From assembly GCA_910584475.1 (NCBI GenBank), contig CAJUBD010000002.1, forward strand, positions 1 to 64,000: DNA of 64,000 nt, read 5' to 3'. Below the pieces are notes generated by a model. The model had not been told where the DNA came from. It did not search any database and saw nothing but the letters and a program-made list of their open reading frames with translations. This document shows, piece after piece, positions 8,267 to 17,005 of this stretch. The position numbers and the translations under genes were made by a program. Position 1 is the stretch's first letter; each line of letters begins with the position of its first letter. The DNA comes from an uncultured Treponema sp. (lineage in GTDB: Bacteria; Spirochaetota; Spirochaetia; Treponematales; Treponemataceae).

Positions 8267-9067
8267 CTAAGATTTCTTTAATTCCTTTACAAATTTAGGT
8301 ATGAATATATTTATGAAACTTTGCAGTACAAAATTCAACTCGAGCTTTTTTTCTTTTGAAATTGCTTGAATTTTTTCGGCAACGAGTTTCCCGAATTCCC
8401 CAACATTGCCATCTTTGAACAATTCTTTTAGTCGTGTCGTAATTTCATCCGTAAAATATTCCTTAAAAAGTCCATAGGACAAAAGCAGATTTCTGTACAA
8501 TTCGCTGTATTTTTGCGAAAAATCCTCATCCCCTGTCCTAAAATGCGCGTCAGGAAAGAAAAGGAAACGTTCCATATTTTGCTGAAGCATTGAGTTGGAT
8601 ATGTCAGTCATAAGATTTTTCACATCACATTCTTCCATAGCATGAAACCGCTTCGCCAGTTTTTTTTGTTGATTCTCTATCAGTACTTTCGTCTTAAGCC
8701 TTGACAATGTTAATAACGCCGCCACGCAATGAGTGAATTCGTGAGTTGACACCGCCTTGCGGAAAATCTCGTTTTTTTCCAAAGTTGTAGTGTACATATT
8801 TTCATTGAGAATTATATAGAGCGCAAACATTTCATTTTTTTCGTTGTATTGCCAAATGAAAACACCCTTGTAGTTTTGCTTCGAGAATTTATACCGTTTT
8901 ACGATTACAACACAACTATCCATATGGTACTTTTGGAAAGCCTTGTAATTAGCGGTGAAAACCATCGATTGGTCTTTCAACTTTTGTATCCCAAGGTCTT
9001 TAAGCAATGGGCGGAATAAATTCACCGCCCAATCCACAGTCCTTTCTTCCAATCCTGTAGCACTCAT
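8267..9067 (-). CDS. HExxH metalloprotease-like cargo protein
   Basis: 266 aa. The motif VSTHEFTHCVAAL is a zincin-type HExxH site near residue 110. Further downstream lie acidic residues that could supply the third ligand. The rest is helical with many Lys, Glu and Phe. There is no signal peptide, so it acts in the cytoplasm. The start overlaps the stop of the 62-aa gene by four bases (ATGA), so the two are translationally coupled. AT-rich like rnlAB. The family is not recognised; an ImmA/IrrE-like repressor protease or a toxin-type protease are both possible. Confidence 0.6.
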   Translation of the reverse strand: MSATGLEERTVDWAVNLFRPLLKDLGIQKLKDQSMVFTANYKAFQKYHMDSCVVIVKRYKFSKQNYKGVFIWQYNEKNEMFALYIILNENMYTTTLEKNEIFRKAVSTHEFTHCVAALLTLSRLKTKVLIENQQKKLAKRFHAMEECDVKNLMTDISNSMLQQNMERFLFFPDAHFRTGDEDFSQKYSELYRNLLLSYGLFKEYFTDEITTRLKELFKDGNVGEFGKLVAEKIQAISKEKKLELNFVLQSFINIFIPKFVKELKKS

Positions 9068-9252
9068 TTTTGTGGGCTATTCCTTATCCGATTCATTTCT
9101 TTGGCAAGACTATCAAAATCAAGATTGATTTCCTTTACGGCATTTACAGCGTCACACACATAAGCGGGTGTCAACTCATCCGAAGCCTCTATGTTGATTA
9201 TTCCGAGACTTTTTATGTCTTTCTTGGCTTGTTCAACATCATAAACTTTCAT
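9064..9252 (-). CDS. Small protein upstream of the metalloprotease
   Basis: 62 aa, acidic, predicted mostly helical (AKKDIKSLGIINIEASDEL). It is the first gene after the promoter at 9316-9344 and is coupled to the protease gene through an ATGA overlap. The small-upstream, larger-downstream layout and the repeat-bearing promoter would fit an autoregulated toxin-antitoxin or repressor-protease pair. No DNA-binding motif is obvious and no family is recognised. Confidence 0.6.
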   Translation of the reverse strand: MKVYDVEQAKKDIKSLGIINIEASDELTPAYVCDAVNAVKEINLDFDSLAKEMNRIRNSPQK

Positions 9253-9315
9253 AAAAGTTAGCCCCCTTGAAAATTGTCTTTCTTAACAATCTTCACTATC
9301 GACTGCTATCTAACT

Positions 9316-9344
9316 ATATTAACAAATGACACAAAAAATGTCAA
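9316..9344 (-). promoter_or_regulatory. Sigma70-type promoter of the cargo pair
   Basis: On the minus strand TTGACA (9344-9339), a 17-base spacer and TAATAT (9321-9316) form a near-consensus promoter about 65 bases before the 62-aa gene. One copy of the TGTGTCAT repeat lies inside the spacer. Confidence 0.8.
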
Positions 9345-9379
9345 CAAATTTTTCATGACACAAATTTTTCATGACACAA
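9326..9379. repeat. Three ATGACACAA operator-like repeats
   Basis: ATGACACAA occurs on the plus strand at 9326-9334, 9355-9363 and 9371-9379. The last two lie in tandem copies of TTTTTCATGACACAA. One copy is inside the promoter spacer and two are just upstream, so a bound protein would control the promoter. The likely binder is a product of the operon or of the prophage regulator. Confidence 0.7.
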
Positions 9380-9600
9380 AAAACTTGCCTTAAAGTCCAT
9401 ACCATAACCTTACAAAAAAAGAAAACGGAGACACATTGATTGTTCTTTTTCAACGCTACCACACATACTATAAATATATACAATATTTTAAATATGAAAA
9501 CAAATCATATTTTGAGTTTGTAACATAGACCTTCCCAATAGCAAACGCATTGCAAAAATTGCATTGTGAATTAATTTGGTCATTACCATATTCCCAATAA
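9380..9600. other. AT-rich intergenic stretch
   Basis: Beyond the operator repeats, the rest of this stretch up to the terminator at 9602 contains no ORF with a ribosome binding site. I see only AT-rich sequence here. Confidence 0.5.
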
Positions 9601-9601
9601 C

Positions 9602-9628
9602 AAAAAAAGAGAAGCGTTGCACTTCCCT
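9602..9628 (-). terminator. Intrinsic terminator after the 70-aa gene
   Basis: Minus-strand hairpin AGGGAAG/CTTCTCT with a seven-base loop, followed by a run of seven T. It would end transcripts arriving from the 9.6-13.8 kb genes and separates them from the AT-rich cargo. Confidence 0.75.
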
Positions 9629-9638
9629 TTTCAAAATC

Positions 9639-9851
9639 CTATGCGACTTTCAAGCCCGCCTTGATTTCAGCCTGTTTTTGCTTCGCATATTCAACGGTGC
9701 AACCGCCCCACATTGGATTAACCGAGCCATTTTCAACTTCAAAAAGTTCGCCAGTTTTATAAGACAAACCATAAACTTTTCTATTTTTCGACAGCCCGAC
9801 AATAACTTCATTGTCATTCATAAAAAATTTCAAGTCTTCGAATTTCGGCAT
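9639..9851 (-). CDS. Small phage protein, unknown
   Basis: 70 aa from ATG 9851, eight bases after GGAGG; an upstream in-frame ATG sits too close to the site. It is beta-rich with a conserved-looking WGGCTVEYAKQKQ end, and no family is recognised. It follows the RelA/SpoT-fold gene by about 60 bases and is closed by a terminator, so it is the last gene of that transcript. It could be an immunity or regulatory partner of the upstream protein, but nothing in the sequence proves it. Confidence 0.65.
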   Translation of the reverse strand: MPKFEDLKFFMNDNEVIVGLSKNRKVYGLSYKTGELFEVENGSVNPMWGGCTVEYAKQKQAEIKAGLKVA

Positions 9852-9908
9852 TTTCATTACCTCCATCTAATTTCATTATACCTATTTTCGGAATTCAGTC
9901 AACCAAAA

Positions 9909-11153
9909 TCAGCCCAATTTCTCCAATAAATTTTGAAAATGGTCGTATGTCTTTTGGTCTATGTCGCCGGCATTATAGGCGAGTTGGATTCCCGGCAGAG
10001 ACTTTCTTACTTCCATTCTGATTGCCTCTCCATAAGGCTTGTATGTCGCTCCGAACGGATTTGTGATTTCGGACGGAAAACTTCCGTTCTTTGAAAGTTC
10101 GTTGCTCATTCCATAGAGTTTCTTCTGCGCCTCGCCCATAGAATCGGAAAGATTCCTGTATTTCGGATTCGCGTTTACGCTTCGCCAAACTTCGTAGAGC
10201 GCGTGTCCGTAATTCTCTTTCGCGACCATATTTGCGGTGGTGTTCAGTTGGATTTCCGCGATAGTTCCGTTTGGCAACCGAATATTCATGTTTATGTCCG
10301 AATATCCGACCGAGGACGGATTGGCGAAATTGTTCTTTATGCGGACGATGTTTTTGTCGGCGTTGAAGTATTCAAGCATCTTCGCAACATCCGCAATATT
10401 CTTGCAGCAGAAAGTGTGTCCGTCAACATCGCGCAAAGTTCGGCAATGGTAGATTGGTTTTTCCGCGTCCGTATCGTCCACAATCTCATTGAATTTTTGC
10501 GCATATTTTCTTGCGTCCATTTCGTCCGCCATCAACTTCTCTTTGGCGCGTTCCTGCCCTTTAAGCGTTTTGCGCTTCAAAAGAATCGGTTTGATGTCTT
10601 TGAATTTCTCCATAACGCTCTCGCTGTATTTCGCAAAGTCGGGCATCGCCGCTTTCGCCGCTTTCCACATTCCGTCAAGCGTGTCGCAGAATTCGGGCTG
10701 CAATCCGTCCGTTCCGTCGCGGAATTTCGGCTCAAGCCGCCTTGCGTCATAAAGTTTTCTGATTTCGTCCTTTTCGTTTACCTTCGACAGAACGCGCTTC
10801 ACATTGCCGTGCGGAACATGGACATCCTTGTTCCCCCTCTCGTCCGTTACCGTAACGCCGTCCTTTCCGACAGCCATTACAAGCCCGTTGTGCTGCCTTC
10901 CGTCCTGTCCAACAAAGAGGATTGTGTCTCCGACAGTCCTAGTTCCCACACCGTCTTTCCCAGCATTTAAATTTTGCACCCTGCCATTATCTCCGCCTCC
11001 CTGCGAATGCGGCATCTCGTCCGGGCGCACCCAAACGGTAGTTCTCTTTCCATTTTTGTTCGTAATCTGCTTCTTGACGAGTTTTGAAGTGTCCTTTATT
11101 CCCTTCTCCGCGCAATAAGCGTCGTAAAGCGATTTTTTCACGACAATTTTCAT
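9909..11153 (-). CDS. Phage polyvalent-type protein with RelA/SpoT-like domain
   Basis: 414 aa. Residues 1-50 are a head-associated leader (KKQITNKNGKRTTVWVRP). Residues 60-110 form a small beta domain. Residues about 190-330 have features of the RelA/SpoT nucleotidyltransferase fold: SSVGYSDINMNIRLPNG parallels the GYRSIH region, and GTIAEIQLN the EIQ strand of ppGpp synthetases. A C-terminal helical region follows. Such domains occur in phage polyvalent or MuF-type proteins that enter the cell with DNA. It could make or degrade an alarmone-like nucleotide or pyrophosphorylate a target. Activity is untested, and several catalytic residues cannot be confirmed by eye. Confidence 0.6.
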   Translation of the reverse strand: MKIVVKKSLYDAYCAEKGIKDTSKLVKKQITNKNGKRTTVWVRPDEMPHSQGGGDNGRVQNLNAGKDGVGTRTVGDTILFVGQDGRQHNGLVMAVGKDGVTVTDERGNKDVHVPHGNVKRVLSKVNEKDEIRKLYDARRLEPKFRDGTDGLQPEFCDTLDGMWKAAKAAMPDFAKYSESVMEKFKDIKPILLKRKTLKGQERAKEKLMADEMDARKYAQKFNEIVDDTDAEKPIYHCRTLRDVDGHTFCCKNIADVAKMLEYFNADKNIVRIKNNFANPSSVGYSDINMNIRLPNGTIAEIQLNTTANMVAKENYGHALYEVWRSVNANPKYRNLSDSMGEAQKKLYGMSNELSKNGSFPSEITNPFGATYKPYGEAIRMEVRKSLPGIQLAYNAGDIDQKTYDHFQNLLEKLG

Positions 11154-11171
11154 TATGGTTTTCCTCCCGAA

Positions 11172-13724
11172 CTATTTTAAGAAAAAGGAATCGAACAGTT
11201 CCCGAATCGACTTCCTTATTGACATATAGCGATTTAAAATCTCTTCGCGGCTTTCGACCCCTCCCACGAATATGTCCGCCTCGCCGTTCGCCGCCGGCTT
11301 CAGCCCCATGTTAAGGCTTCTCATGAATTCCGCGAATTCCTTTTGAGTTCCTTCCAATTTTTTCGCGAACTCAACGGCTATGGGGTCGGGCTTCTCGCCT
11401 ATCAGAACACCCTGCCTTGAATAGTCGTCAGCGTCCGCGAACTTCTTGTTTTTCTTGATGTCAACGGCGATGTTCACGCCTTCGTTCAGTTCCTTCGCAA
11501 TCGAATATCCCTTCATTCCCTTGTTTTCGACCAACGGAACGATAGCCCTCACGAGTTTCTGCCGAATCTCCTTTCCGCCGGGCGCGCCCAAAGAGCGCAG
11601 GTTGTTCTCGCTGATTACAGACCCAATCAAAACGGTCTCCAAGAATTCCTTGCCGTTGTTCGTAACTCCGCCTTCGTTCGTGTAATATGCCGGCAAGTCG
11701 GTTTTCTTTATGACATTGCCGTCAATGAGAGTGCTAAAAACTTCCCGCATCGCCTTGTTGTCGGCGTAGAGTTCGCCCAAAGTGTCGTACTGGTTTATTT
11801 TGCCCGCCACGCTTTTGACGGTCGCGGCGTTCACGGTCTTTGAGACTTTCACCGCGACTTCGACCGGGCTTTGCGCCTTTTTGCCCGATTCGTTGAATTT
11901 CGCGAACTGCGCGGTCGAATACTCGCCGTTCACTTTCGTTTCAAAGACCACGCGCGGATTCTTGAACTTCGCCACGTCATCAGAAGAAAAGCCGAATTTT
12001 TTAGCCTTTTTCTCCAACGCCGCGATGTACTTCTTGTCCGTGCCTTTTCGCGCGGCAATCTTGCTCGACATCGTGCGGTTGTTTCCGCTTATGACAACTC
12101 CGTCCTCCGAAACCACCACGGGATTGTCTATGCCCAACGCCCTTGAATCGAAGTCACTCGCTATGTCAATCACGGCTTCTTTCGCCGCCGAATCGTGCTC
12201 ATAGTCGCGGTCGTTTATCGTGCTTCCGTCCGCGTTTGTCGGGAATCCCGCCGTTTTCTGAAAAGTTCTCTCGTCGTGGCTCGCGCTCGGAGCGTCCGCC
12301 TCCACGAGTTTCCATTTGCCCTCAAGTTCAGTGCCGTCCGGCAAGGTGATTGAATCCTCGTCGCCGTCAACGGAAATTCCTCCGGTGTATTTTTCGCGGA
12401 TTGATTCGATTGTCGCTTCTTGTGAAGAATTTTGATTGACTTTTTCGGCGGATTGTGGTATAGTTGATGTAGAGGTTGGGGTTTTTGAAATCTCGCCACC
12501 CGCCGTTGGCTTCTCGTCAGCGGCATTTTTATTTAATTCCATCACTTCCACAGAATAAATCTTGTGTCCATTTTCAACGCTTTCTTTGACTGTGATATGC
12601 GCTATCGCATTTGTTCCGCCGTTCAATTTTACATCAGAATCAAAACGCTTTATAGACTTTAAGTCGGGAGATGCTTTTTTGTCAGGTCTACTTTCCACCA
12701 AATCAGCATTTTCAAACAAGTCAACAATTTTATTTGCAACTTCAAAATGCTGGTCAATAGAAAAGCCGTTCGCTTTCGATTTTTCAACGGCTTTTTCACT
12801 CGACATTTTATTTATCGAATCGCCTGAAAGTCGCGCTTTAATTCCCGTTTTCTTGTTCGTGTAAGTTCCGAGTTTGTCTTTGAGATTTTCCTTTAATTTC
12901 TGCCTTAAAGTTGCCGCATAACCTGTTTTCCGCCCCTTTCCTTTACCGTCATCGCCGCCCTTTTCTTCGCCCGAACCGCCTTTTTTCGCCGATGTCTTCT
13001 TTGCCCGCTTCTCGCCCGCTTCGTCATTCCTGCGTTTTAATTCTGCCTCACCGATTTTGACGATTTCCTTTAAGTGGTCTAAATGCTCGCCCTTGTAGCC
13101 GCCGCTTGCAATCAGATTTTTCCACTCGTCTACATCTTCCTTCAGTTCTTTTGTATTGTCGCGCTTGCCGCTTGCAATTTCTTCTTTGAATTCTTCTTGC
13201 AATGCTTTGTAGTCAGTTTTAGGCTCTGCCTTTCCACCCTCCAACTTGTCGTTGAGCGCGGAAACATAGTCCGAAAGTTCCCTTACAAACGGAAGCGGTC
13301 GCCCCTGCGCGTCCGAGAAACGCTCGCGGTTTTCAAGGATGAGTTGCAGGAGTTCCCTTGAATCAGTGCAAGCAGAGGCTTTCTTCTTTAGAAGCGCAAT
13401 AGCCATTTTCGCGCCGCGCGAATGGCTGTCGTATTTCGGTCGCCATTTTCCCTGCGCAACCTTTATGTATTTCCTGCCCTTCCATTCTCGGATTGTGCCG
13501 ACCGGATAGCCCGCTTTTTGAACGCAGGTGGCTTCAAATGCAATCAAGGATTTTTTCAGTTCCGCCCTGTCCTTTTCAAGCGAATCAAGGTGCGCGAGAA
13601 CGCGCTTTTGAAATTCCTTGAAACGCCTGTCGTCCGCGCCCTTTCCAAAGCGTTTCTCGTAGCCAACACCCGACTTTCTCATATATTCCAACAAGACTGA
13701 TTTCTTTATTGTGATTCTTGCCAT
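11172..13724 (-). CDS. Polyvalent protein with DdrB-like ParB domain
   Basis: 850 aa from ATG 13724, eight bases after AAAGGAG. Residues 1-150 include YPVGTIREWKGRKYIK, a leader also seen in phage injected proteins. A Lys/Glu linker follows. Residues about 275-400 (KTGIKARLSGDSINKM, ending SVEVMELN) resemble the LPD/barnase-EndoU-like region of polyvalent proteins. Residues about 500-800 form a DdrB-like ParB domain (VISGNNRTMSSKIAAR, then INQYDTLGELYADNK). Such proteins are thought to be packaged and co-injected to protect or process phage DNA. It follows terL and the pyrophosphatase gene, behind its own leader hairpin. Confidence 0.75.
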   Translation of the reverse strand: MARITIKKSVLLEYMRKSGVGYEKRFGKGADDRRFKEFQKRVLAHLDSLEKDRAELKKSLIAFEATCVQKAGYPVGTIREWKGRKYIKVAQGKWRPKYDSHSRGAKMAIALLKKKASACTDSRELLQLILENRERFSDAQGRPLPFVRELSDYVSALNDKLEGGKAEPKTDYKALQEEFKEEIASGKRDNTKELKEDVDEWKNLIASGGYKGEHLDHLKEIVKIGEAELKRRNDEAGEKRAKKTSAKKGGSGEEKGGDDGKGKGRKTGYAATLRQKLKENLKDKLGTYTNKKTGIKARLSGDSINKMSSEKAVEKSKANGFSIDQHFEVANKIVDLFENADLVESRPDKKASPDLKSIKRFDSDVKLNGGTNAIAHITVKESVENGHKIYSVEVMELNKNAADEKPTAGGEISKTPTSTSTIPQSAEKVNQNSSQEATIESIREKYTGGISVDGDEDSITLPDGTELEGKWKLVEADAPSASHDERTFQKTAGFPTNADGSTINDRDYEHDSAAKEAVIDIASDFDSRALGIDNPVVVSEDGVVISGNNRTMSSKIAARKGTDKKYIAALEKKAKKFGFSSDDVAKFKNPRVVFETKVNGEYSTAQFAKFNESGKKAQSPVEVAVKVSKTVNAATVKSVAGKINQYDTLGELYADNKAMREVFSTLIDGNVIKKTDLPAYYTNEGGVTNNGKEFLETVLIGSVISENNLRSLGAPGGKEIRQKLVRAIVPLVENKGMKGYSIAKELNEGVNIAVDIKKNKKFADADDYSRQGVLIGEKPDPIAVEFAKKLEGTQKEFAEFMRSLNMGLKPAANGEADIFVGGVESREEILNRYMSIRKSIRELFDSFFLK

Positions 13725-13750
13725 TGTGAATTCTCCTTTGAAAATAAAAA

Positions 13751-13796
13751 AAGCCGACCTTTCCCTTGATTGACAATCAAGAAAATAGGTCGGCTT
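13751..13796 (-). promoter_or_regulatory. Terminator-like leader hairpin before the polyvalent gene
   Basis: Minus-strand RNA pairs AAGCCGACCT with AGGTCGGCTT. A second nested stem, CTTGATTG/CAATCAAG, sits inside the loop. TTTTTTTATTTTCAAAGGAG follows, so the T-run leads directly into the ribosome binding site of the gene at 13724. Same layout as at 6.33, 30.15 and 34.58 kb. Confidence 0.8.
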
Positions 13797-13859
13797 TGCT
13801 TTCACAAACACCTGAAAAAAAATATGTATTTACTAGTTTACTCCCATATCGTTATTTTT

Positions 13860-14432
13860 TCAATGCCCATTCGCCCATATCTGCAAATTTTCCATCATTT
13901 CAAAGTCAAAGCCTTTCCTCAAGGAATCCATGTATTCCGCCATGTTCAACGACTTTGCCACGACCCTTTTTCCGCGATGCGACTTTGAAAGCACATAGTC
14001 CTTGAATTTTCCAAAGGGCATTATGTCTATCTTTCCCAAGAATCCGGGTCTGTCATACTGCGACAGATACGCCGCCTTTGCTTCCGCAAGGGTGTCGAAG
14101 CCGAGCATGCACTTGTCCTCGTCGTATTCGTGAGTTTTCGGGTTGTTTTGGTGCACGATATAGACATATTCTGCGTTTTCATTGCCGCCCAAATAGCAGT
14201 CCAAATGGTCGCTGTCCACGCCCTCCGTTCCGCGAATGTAGCCATAGTCGTAGTTCATCTTTGTCGCCCATTCGTGTCCGTCCGAATCAACGCCGCGCCT
14301 TACGCTGCCTTTCCTGTTTTCAATGCTTATGTTCAGCCCTCTGAAAGTGGCGCGTCCCTGCAACTTGTGTCCGCTCCAAGTGAGCGATTTCCGCGTCATC
14401 TCGAATTCTTCTAGCGAATCGTATTTATTCAT
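13860..14432 (-). CDS. Phage inorganic-pyrophosphatase-domain protein
   Basis: 190 aa. I use ATG 14432, eight bases after GGAGG, rather than the ATG at 14438, which is two bases from the site. Residues about 20-150 match the pyrophosphatase-like domain of phage polyvalent proteins: SGHKLQGRATFRGLNISIE, GVDSDGHEW, YDYGYIRGTEGVDSDHLDCY, with the Asp-rich motif expected to bind metal. It overlaps the end of terL and precedes the polyvalent gene. Likely role: hydrolysis of pyrophosphate or a related nucleotide substrate in the infected cell. A free-standing version of this domain is notable. Confidence 0.75.
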   Translation of the reverse strand: MNKYDSLEEFEMTRKSLTWSGHKLQGRATFRGLNISIENRKGSVRRGVDSDGHEWATKMNYDYGYIRGTEGVDSDHLDCYLGGNENAEYVYIVHQNNPKTHEYDEDKCMLGFDTLAEAKAAYLSQYDRPGFLGKIDIMPFGKFKDYVLSKSHRGKRVVAKSLNMAEYMDSLRKGFDFEMMENLQIWANGH

Positions 14433-14434
14433 TT

Positions 14435-16066
14435 TCATTGCCTCCGTTCTATCCTGTTCAAAACCGTCTGCAAACTGTGCCCCCGTTTCCTCACGCTTCC
14501 CGCTGGAACTGCAAGTGCGCTTTCAGTCTCGCCCGTTTCGCTTCCGCCGCTCAAATTTGCGACCCGCCTTTTCCTTTCCGCATATTCCTCATAGAAATTT
14601 TTGTCGCGCTCCTTGCCGTCCGCCGCGTGGCTCGCCAAAGCCCAAGCCCAAAAACTGTCCGCGTGTCCTTTTTCGTTTCGCTCCGCGTCATACCGAAAAT
14701 TGCCGCCTGTGGTAGGAGTTCTTTTTATGCTGTGTATCTGCGCATGAAAATCCCTGTCGTTTTCCAACAGGAATTCCTGCCGCTCCAGCCCGAATTTTAC
14801 CGCCATCGCAAGGGCTTCTTTCGATTGCGCCGTGAACGTCACTCCCTCCACCCTGTCGCCCCAGCGTTTGTTCAATTTCTCGGCAAGCGGCAGCCCCATT
14901 CCTGTGCAGTCCACACACGCGCGGAAAACCGGGAGGTTCGCCAAAAGACGGTTCATCGCGTCTTCCTGCGTCTCAAATTCGGTGTTCCTCATCTCGACCC
15001 GCAAGACGCTTCGTTTTTTGCCCGCGTTCGTCCTGCCGATGGCATAAATGCTTACCGCGTCGTGAAAGCGTCCGACATCATAGCCGACAAAAAGCGGCGC
15101 ACCATGAATTTTGGGATTATAGCCCAATATCAAGTCATCGACGCTGGCAAAAGCCCTTATCTCGCGTCCCAAACAGGATTCCTCGCTGCAATATTCCTCG
15201 TCTCCCAACTTTTCATATTCCGCACAGTCGCACTCCCTTTTCCCCGGCGTGTTGGAATAAATCAATTCAAGGGAAATGTATGAACTTGCCGAATCGATGA
15301 AAGTGCATTCGCATTCCTGCTGAAAATCCTCAATCATTGAGTTCGCGAATATGTTTTTCAAGGTGTCGTTTCCGAAAGTCATCACCCTTTCTTCAGTTCC
15401 CATGTTCTGCGCTTCTTTCGTCGCCCGCTCCACATCCGTGCACAACGCCTTCGCGAACCACCAAGGGATTGTGTAGCGTTCGTAAGAGGGGAATTTATCC
15501 TTGTCCGTGCATATCTCGAAAAACTTTCCGACAGTTCCAAGCGGAGTGCTTCCGACCTCAATGCATCCGCCGCGCATAATGACGAACAGTGCCGCCGTAT
15601 AAATCTGGTCGCTCACTTTCGGCAGATAAATCGCGTACTCGTCAAGCGATATGTCGCCGCCTTTTCCGCGCGGCGGTCTGCAAGGAAGGCTGATGAGCCG
15701 GCTTGTGGTTTTTCCGTTCGCGTCCAAAAACTCCATTTCCGTTGAATTCGCGTGTACAAGTTTCTTCTTGTATTTCTTCGGGATTGAATCGTAAAACGCC
15801 CTCGCGTACCTTATCTTTTCCACCGCGTCCGATTCGTTGTAGGAAACGAACTGCTTTACATAGTTGGTGCGCGCGGGGTCTTGCGCCTTTACCATTCCTT
15901 TCAGAGCGGTCGCGAAACTGAAGCCCGTACGCCGCGATTTCAGAATCGAGATGTATTTCTGGCGGCTCTTTATGAAACGGTCTTGCCAAAAATCCAGTTC
16001 CATTGTTTTTGTGTCATATTTCATGAAGGCGTAGATATAGTTCAGTTTCTCTTCCGGTGTCCACAT
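14435..16066 (-). CDS. Terminase large subunit, Mu gp28-like
   Basis: 543 aa. The ATPase domain occupies residues 1-270: a deviant Walker A (KSRRTGFSFATA, near residue 44) and Walker B (GGDISLDEYAIY). The RNase H-fold nuclease follows from about residue 320, with metal-binding positions in VGYDVGRFHDAVS, ACVDCTGMGLPLAEKL and KGHADSFWAWALA. The enzyme cuts and pumps DNA into the procapsid. A Cys-rich insert (ECDCAEYEKLGDEEYC) lies between the two domains. It is coupled to the small subunit gene, two bases upstream. No portal gene follows it, which is unusual. Confidence 0.9.
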   Translation of the reverse strand: MWTPEEKLNYIYAFMKYDTKTMELDFWQDRFIKSRQKYISILKSRRTGFSFATALKGMVKAQDPARTNYVKQFVSYNESDAVEKIRYARAFYDSIPKKYKKKLVHANSTEMEFLDANGKTTSRLISLPCRPPRGKGGDISLDEYAIYLPKVSDQIYTAALFVIMRGGCIEVGSTPLGTVGKFFEICTDKDKFPSYERYTIPWWFAKALCTDVERATKEAQNMGTEERVMTFGNDTLKNIFANSMIEDFQQECECTFIDSASSYISLELIYSNTPGKRECDCAEYEKLGDEEYCSEESCLGREIRAFASVDDLILGYNPKIHGAPLFVGYDVGRFHDAVSIYAIGRTNAGKKRSVLRVEMRNTEFETQEDAMNRLLANLPVFRACVDCTGMGLPLAEKLNKRWGDRVEGVTFTAQSKEALAMAVKFGLERQEFLLENDRDFHAQIHSIKRTPTTGGNFRYDAERNEKGHADSFWAWALASHAADGKERDKNFYEEYAERKRRVANLSGGSETGETESALAVPAGSVRKRGHSLQTVLNRIERRQ

Positions 16067-16068
16067 CT

Positions 16069-16845
16069 TCAGTCTTCCTCCAGCGATTCCAAGTCCGTGT
16101 TGCCGGTCGCCCTTGCCCCCTGCACATAGTCGGTCGAATCGTCTATCTTTTTGTTGTTCTGGATAATCTTTGTTTTGAGTTGCAAATTCCCCTTTATGAT
16201 TTCCGCCGTAGTCTCGACCTCCATTCCGTCCGAACTGCCGCTTTGGCTTTCCTTTTCGGCAAGCGCGATGATTTCATTCTGCACTTTCGCCTTGTCGATT
16301 AGTTCGTAGACGACCTTTCCCTCGCCGCCCTTCATGTCAATTTTGTTGATGTATGTTATCGCGTCTTCGTCCGAAATCTCGTTTATGTCTTTCAAGTCAA
16401 GGCAGGTGTATTCATCGCCGTCTCTCGTACGTCGAGTTTTGTTCTCAAGAAATTTCTTTGGATTCATTGTGGCTTGCTTCAATTTCATTCTCAAAATCGC
16501 GTTTTTCGCCTCTTTTAAATCTGTTTTTATCTGTTTTTCTTCAAAATCTGCGATAAAATCCTCGATTTCCGGGTGTTTTTTCCGAAAATCATAGGCGGTT
16601 TTCGCCAAACTTTGCGAATTTTTGCATTTTACGCCCGTCTTTTTATAGGATTCGGACGCATTGTGATAGGAAGGCGCGCCGTAAAGAGTATAGAAGTAAC
16701 AAAAAAGCCGCGCCCTTTCGTCCCGCACTTTCCCGAAATCTATAGAGCCGTCGTTGATGTTCACTTCGATAGGCTTTCCAGTTTTCGGGTTCACTTCATA
16801 GAGGATTGCTATTATTTCCTTGCTCTTTCTTCTCGTAGTCGCCAT
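16069..16845 (-). CDS. Terminase small subunit-like protein
   Basis: 258 aa from ATG 16845 (MATTRRKSKE); AGGAA lies eight bases upstream, while the earlier in-frame ATG 16851 is too close to it. Residues 25-110 form a helical, HTH-like DNA-binding region (ASESYKKTGVKCKNSQSLAK). A coiled central helix and acidic C-terminus follow. It ends three bases before terL, so the assignment rests on position and the resemblance of its N-terminal half to small terminases. It would recognise the packaging site. Confidence 0.7.
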   Translation of the reverse strand: MATTRRKSKEIIAILYEVNPKTGKPIEVNINDGSIDFGKVRDERARLFCYFYTLYGAPSYHNASESYKKTGVKCKNSQSLAKTAYDFRKKHPEIEDFIADFEEKQIKTDLKEAKNAILRMKLKQATMNPKKFLENKTRRTRDGDEYTCLDLKDINEISDEDAITYINKIDMKGGEGKVVYELIDKAKVQNEIIALAEKESQSGSSDGMEVETTAEIIKGNLQLKTKIIQNNKKIDDSTDYVQGARATGNTDLESLEED

Positions 16846-17005
16846 TTCCATATTCCTGATTCTTGCAATCATGCAAAGCATACGCCTTGTGCAGCCAGCC
16901 GCCCTCGCTCACGACAGCCTTTTCTTCCGGCTCGCATACAAAGGTCTTGTTATAGCCGCCCGCTATGTACTTCACCGCGCGACCACAACTTTCACACACC
17001 TGCAT
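16796..17005 (-). CDS. Small phage protein with CxxC
   Basis: 69 aa with an N-terminal CESCGRAVKYI that could be half of a zinc site, and a hydrophilic Lys/Glu-rich tail. It overlaps the end of the 117-residue ORF upstream and the start of the terminase small subunit gene, so it is likely co-translated. No function is recognisable. The 50-base overlap with the next gene lowers confidence in its exact end. Confidence 0.55.
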   Translation of the reverse strand: MQVCESCGRAVKYIAGGYNKTFVCEPEEKAVVSEGGWLHKAYALHDCKNQEYGNGDYEKKEQGNNSNPL

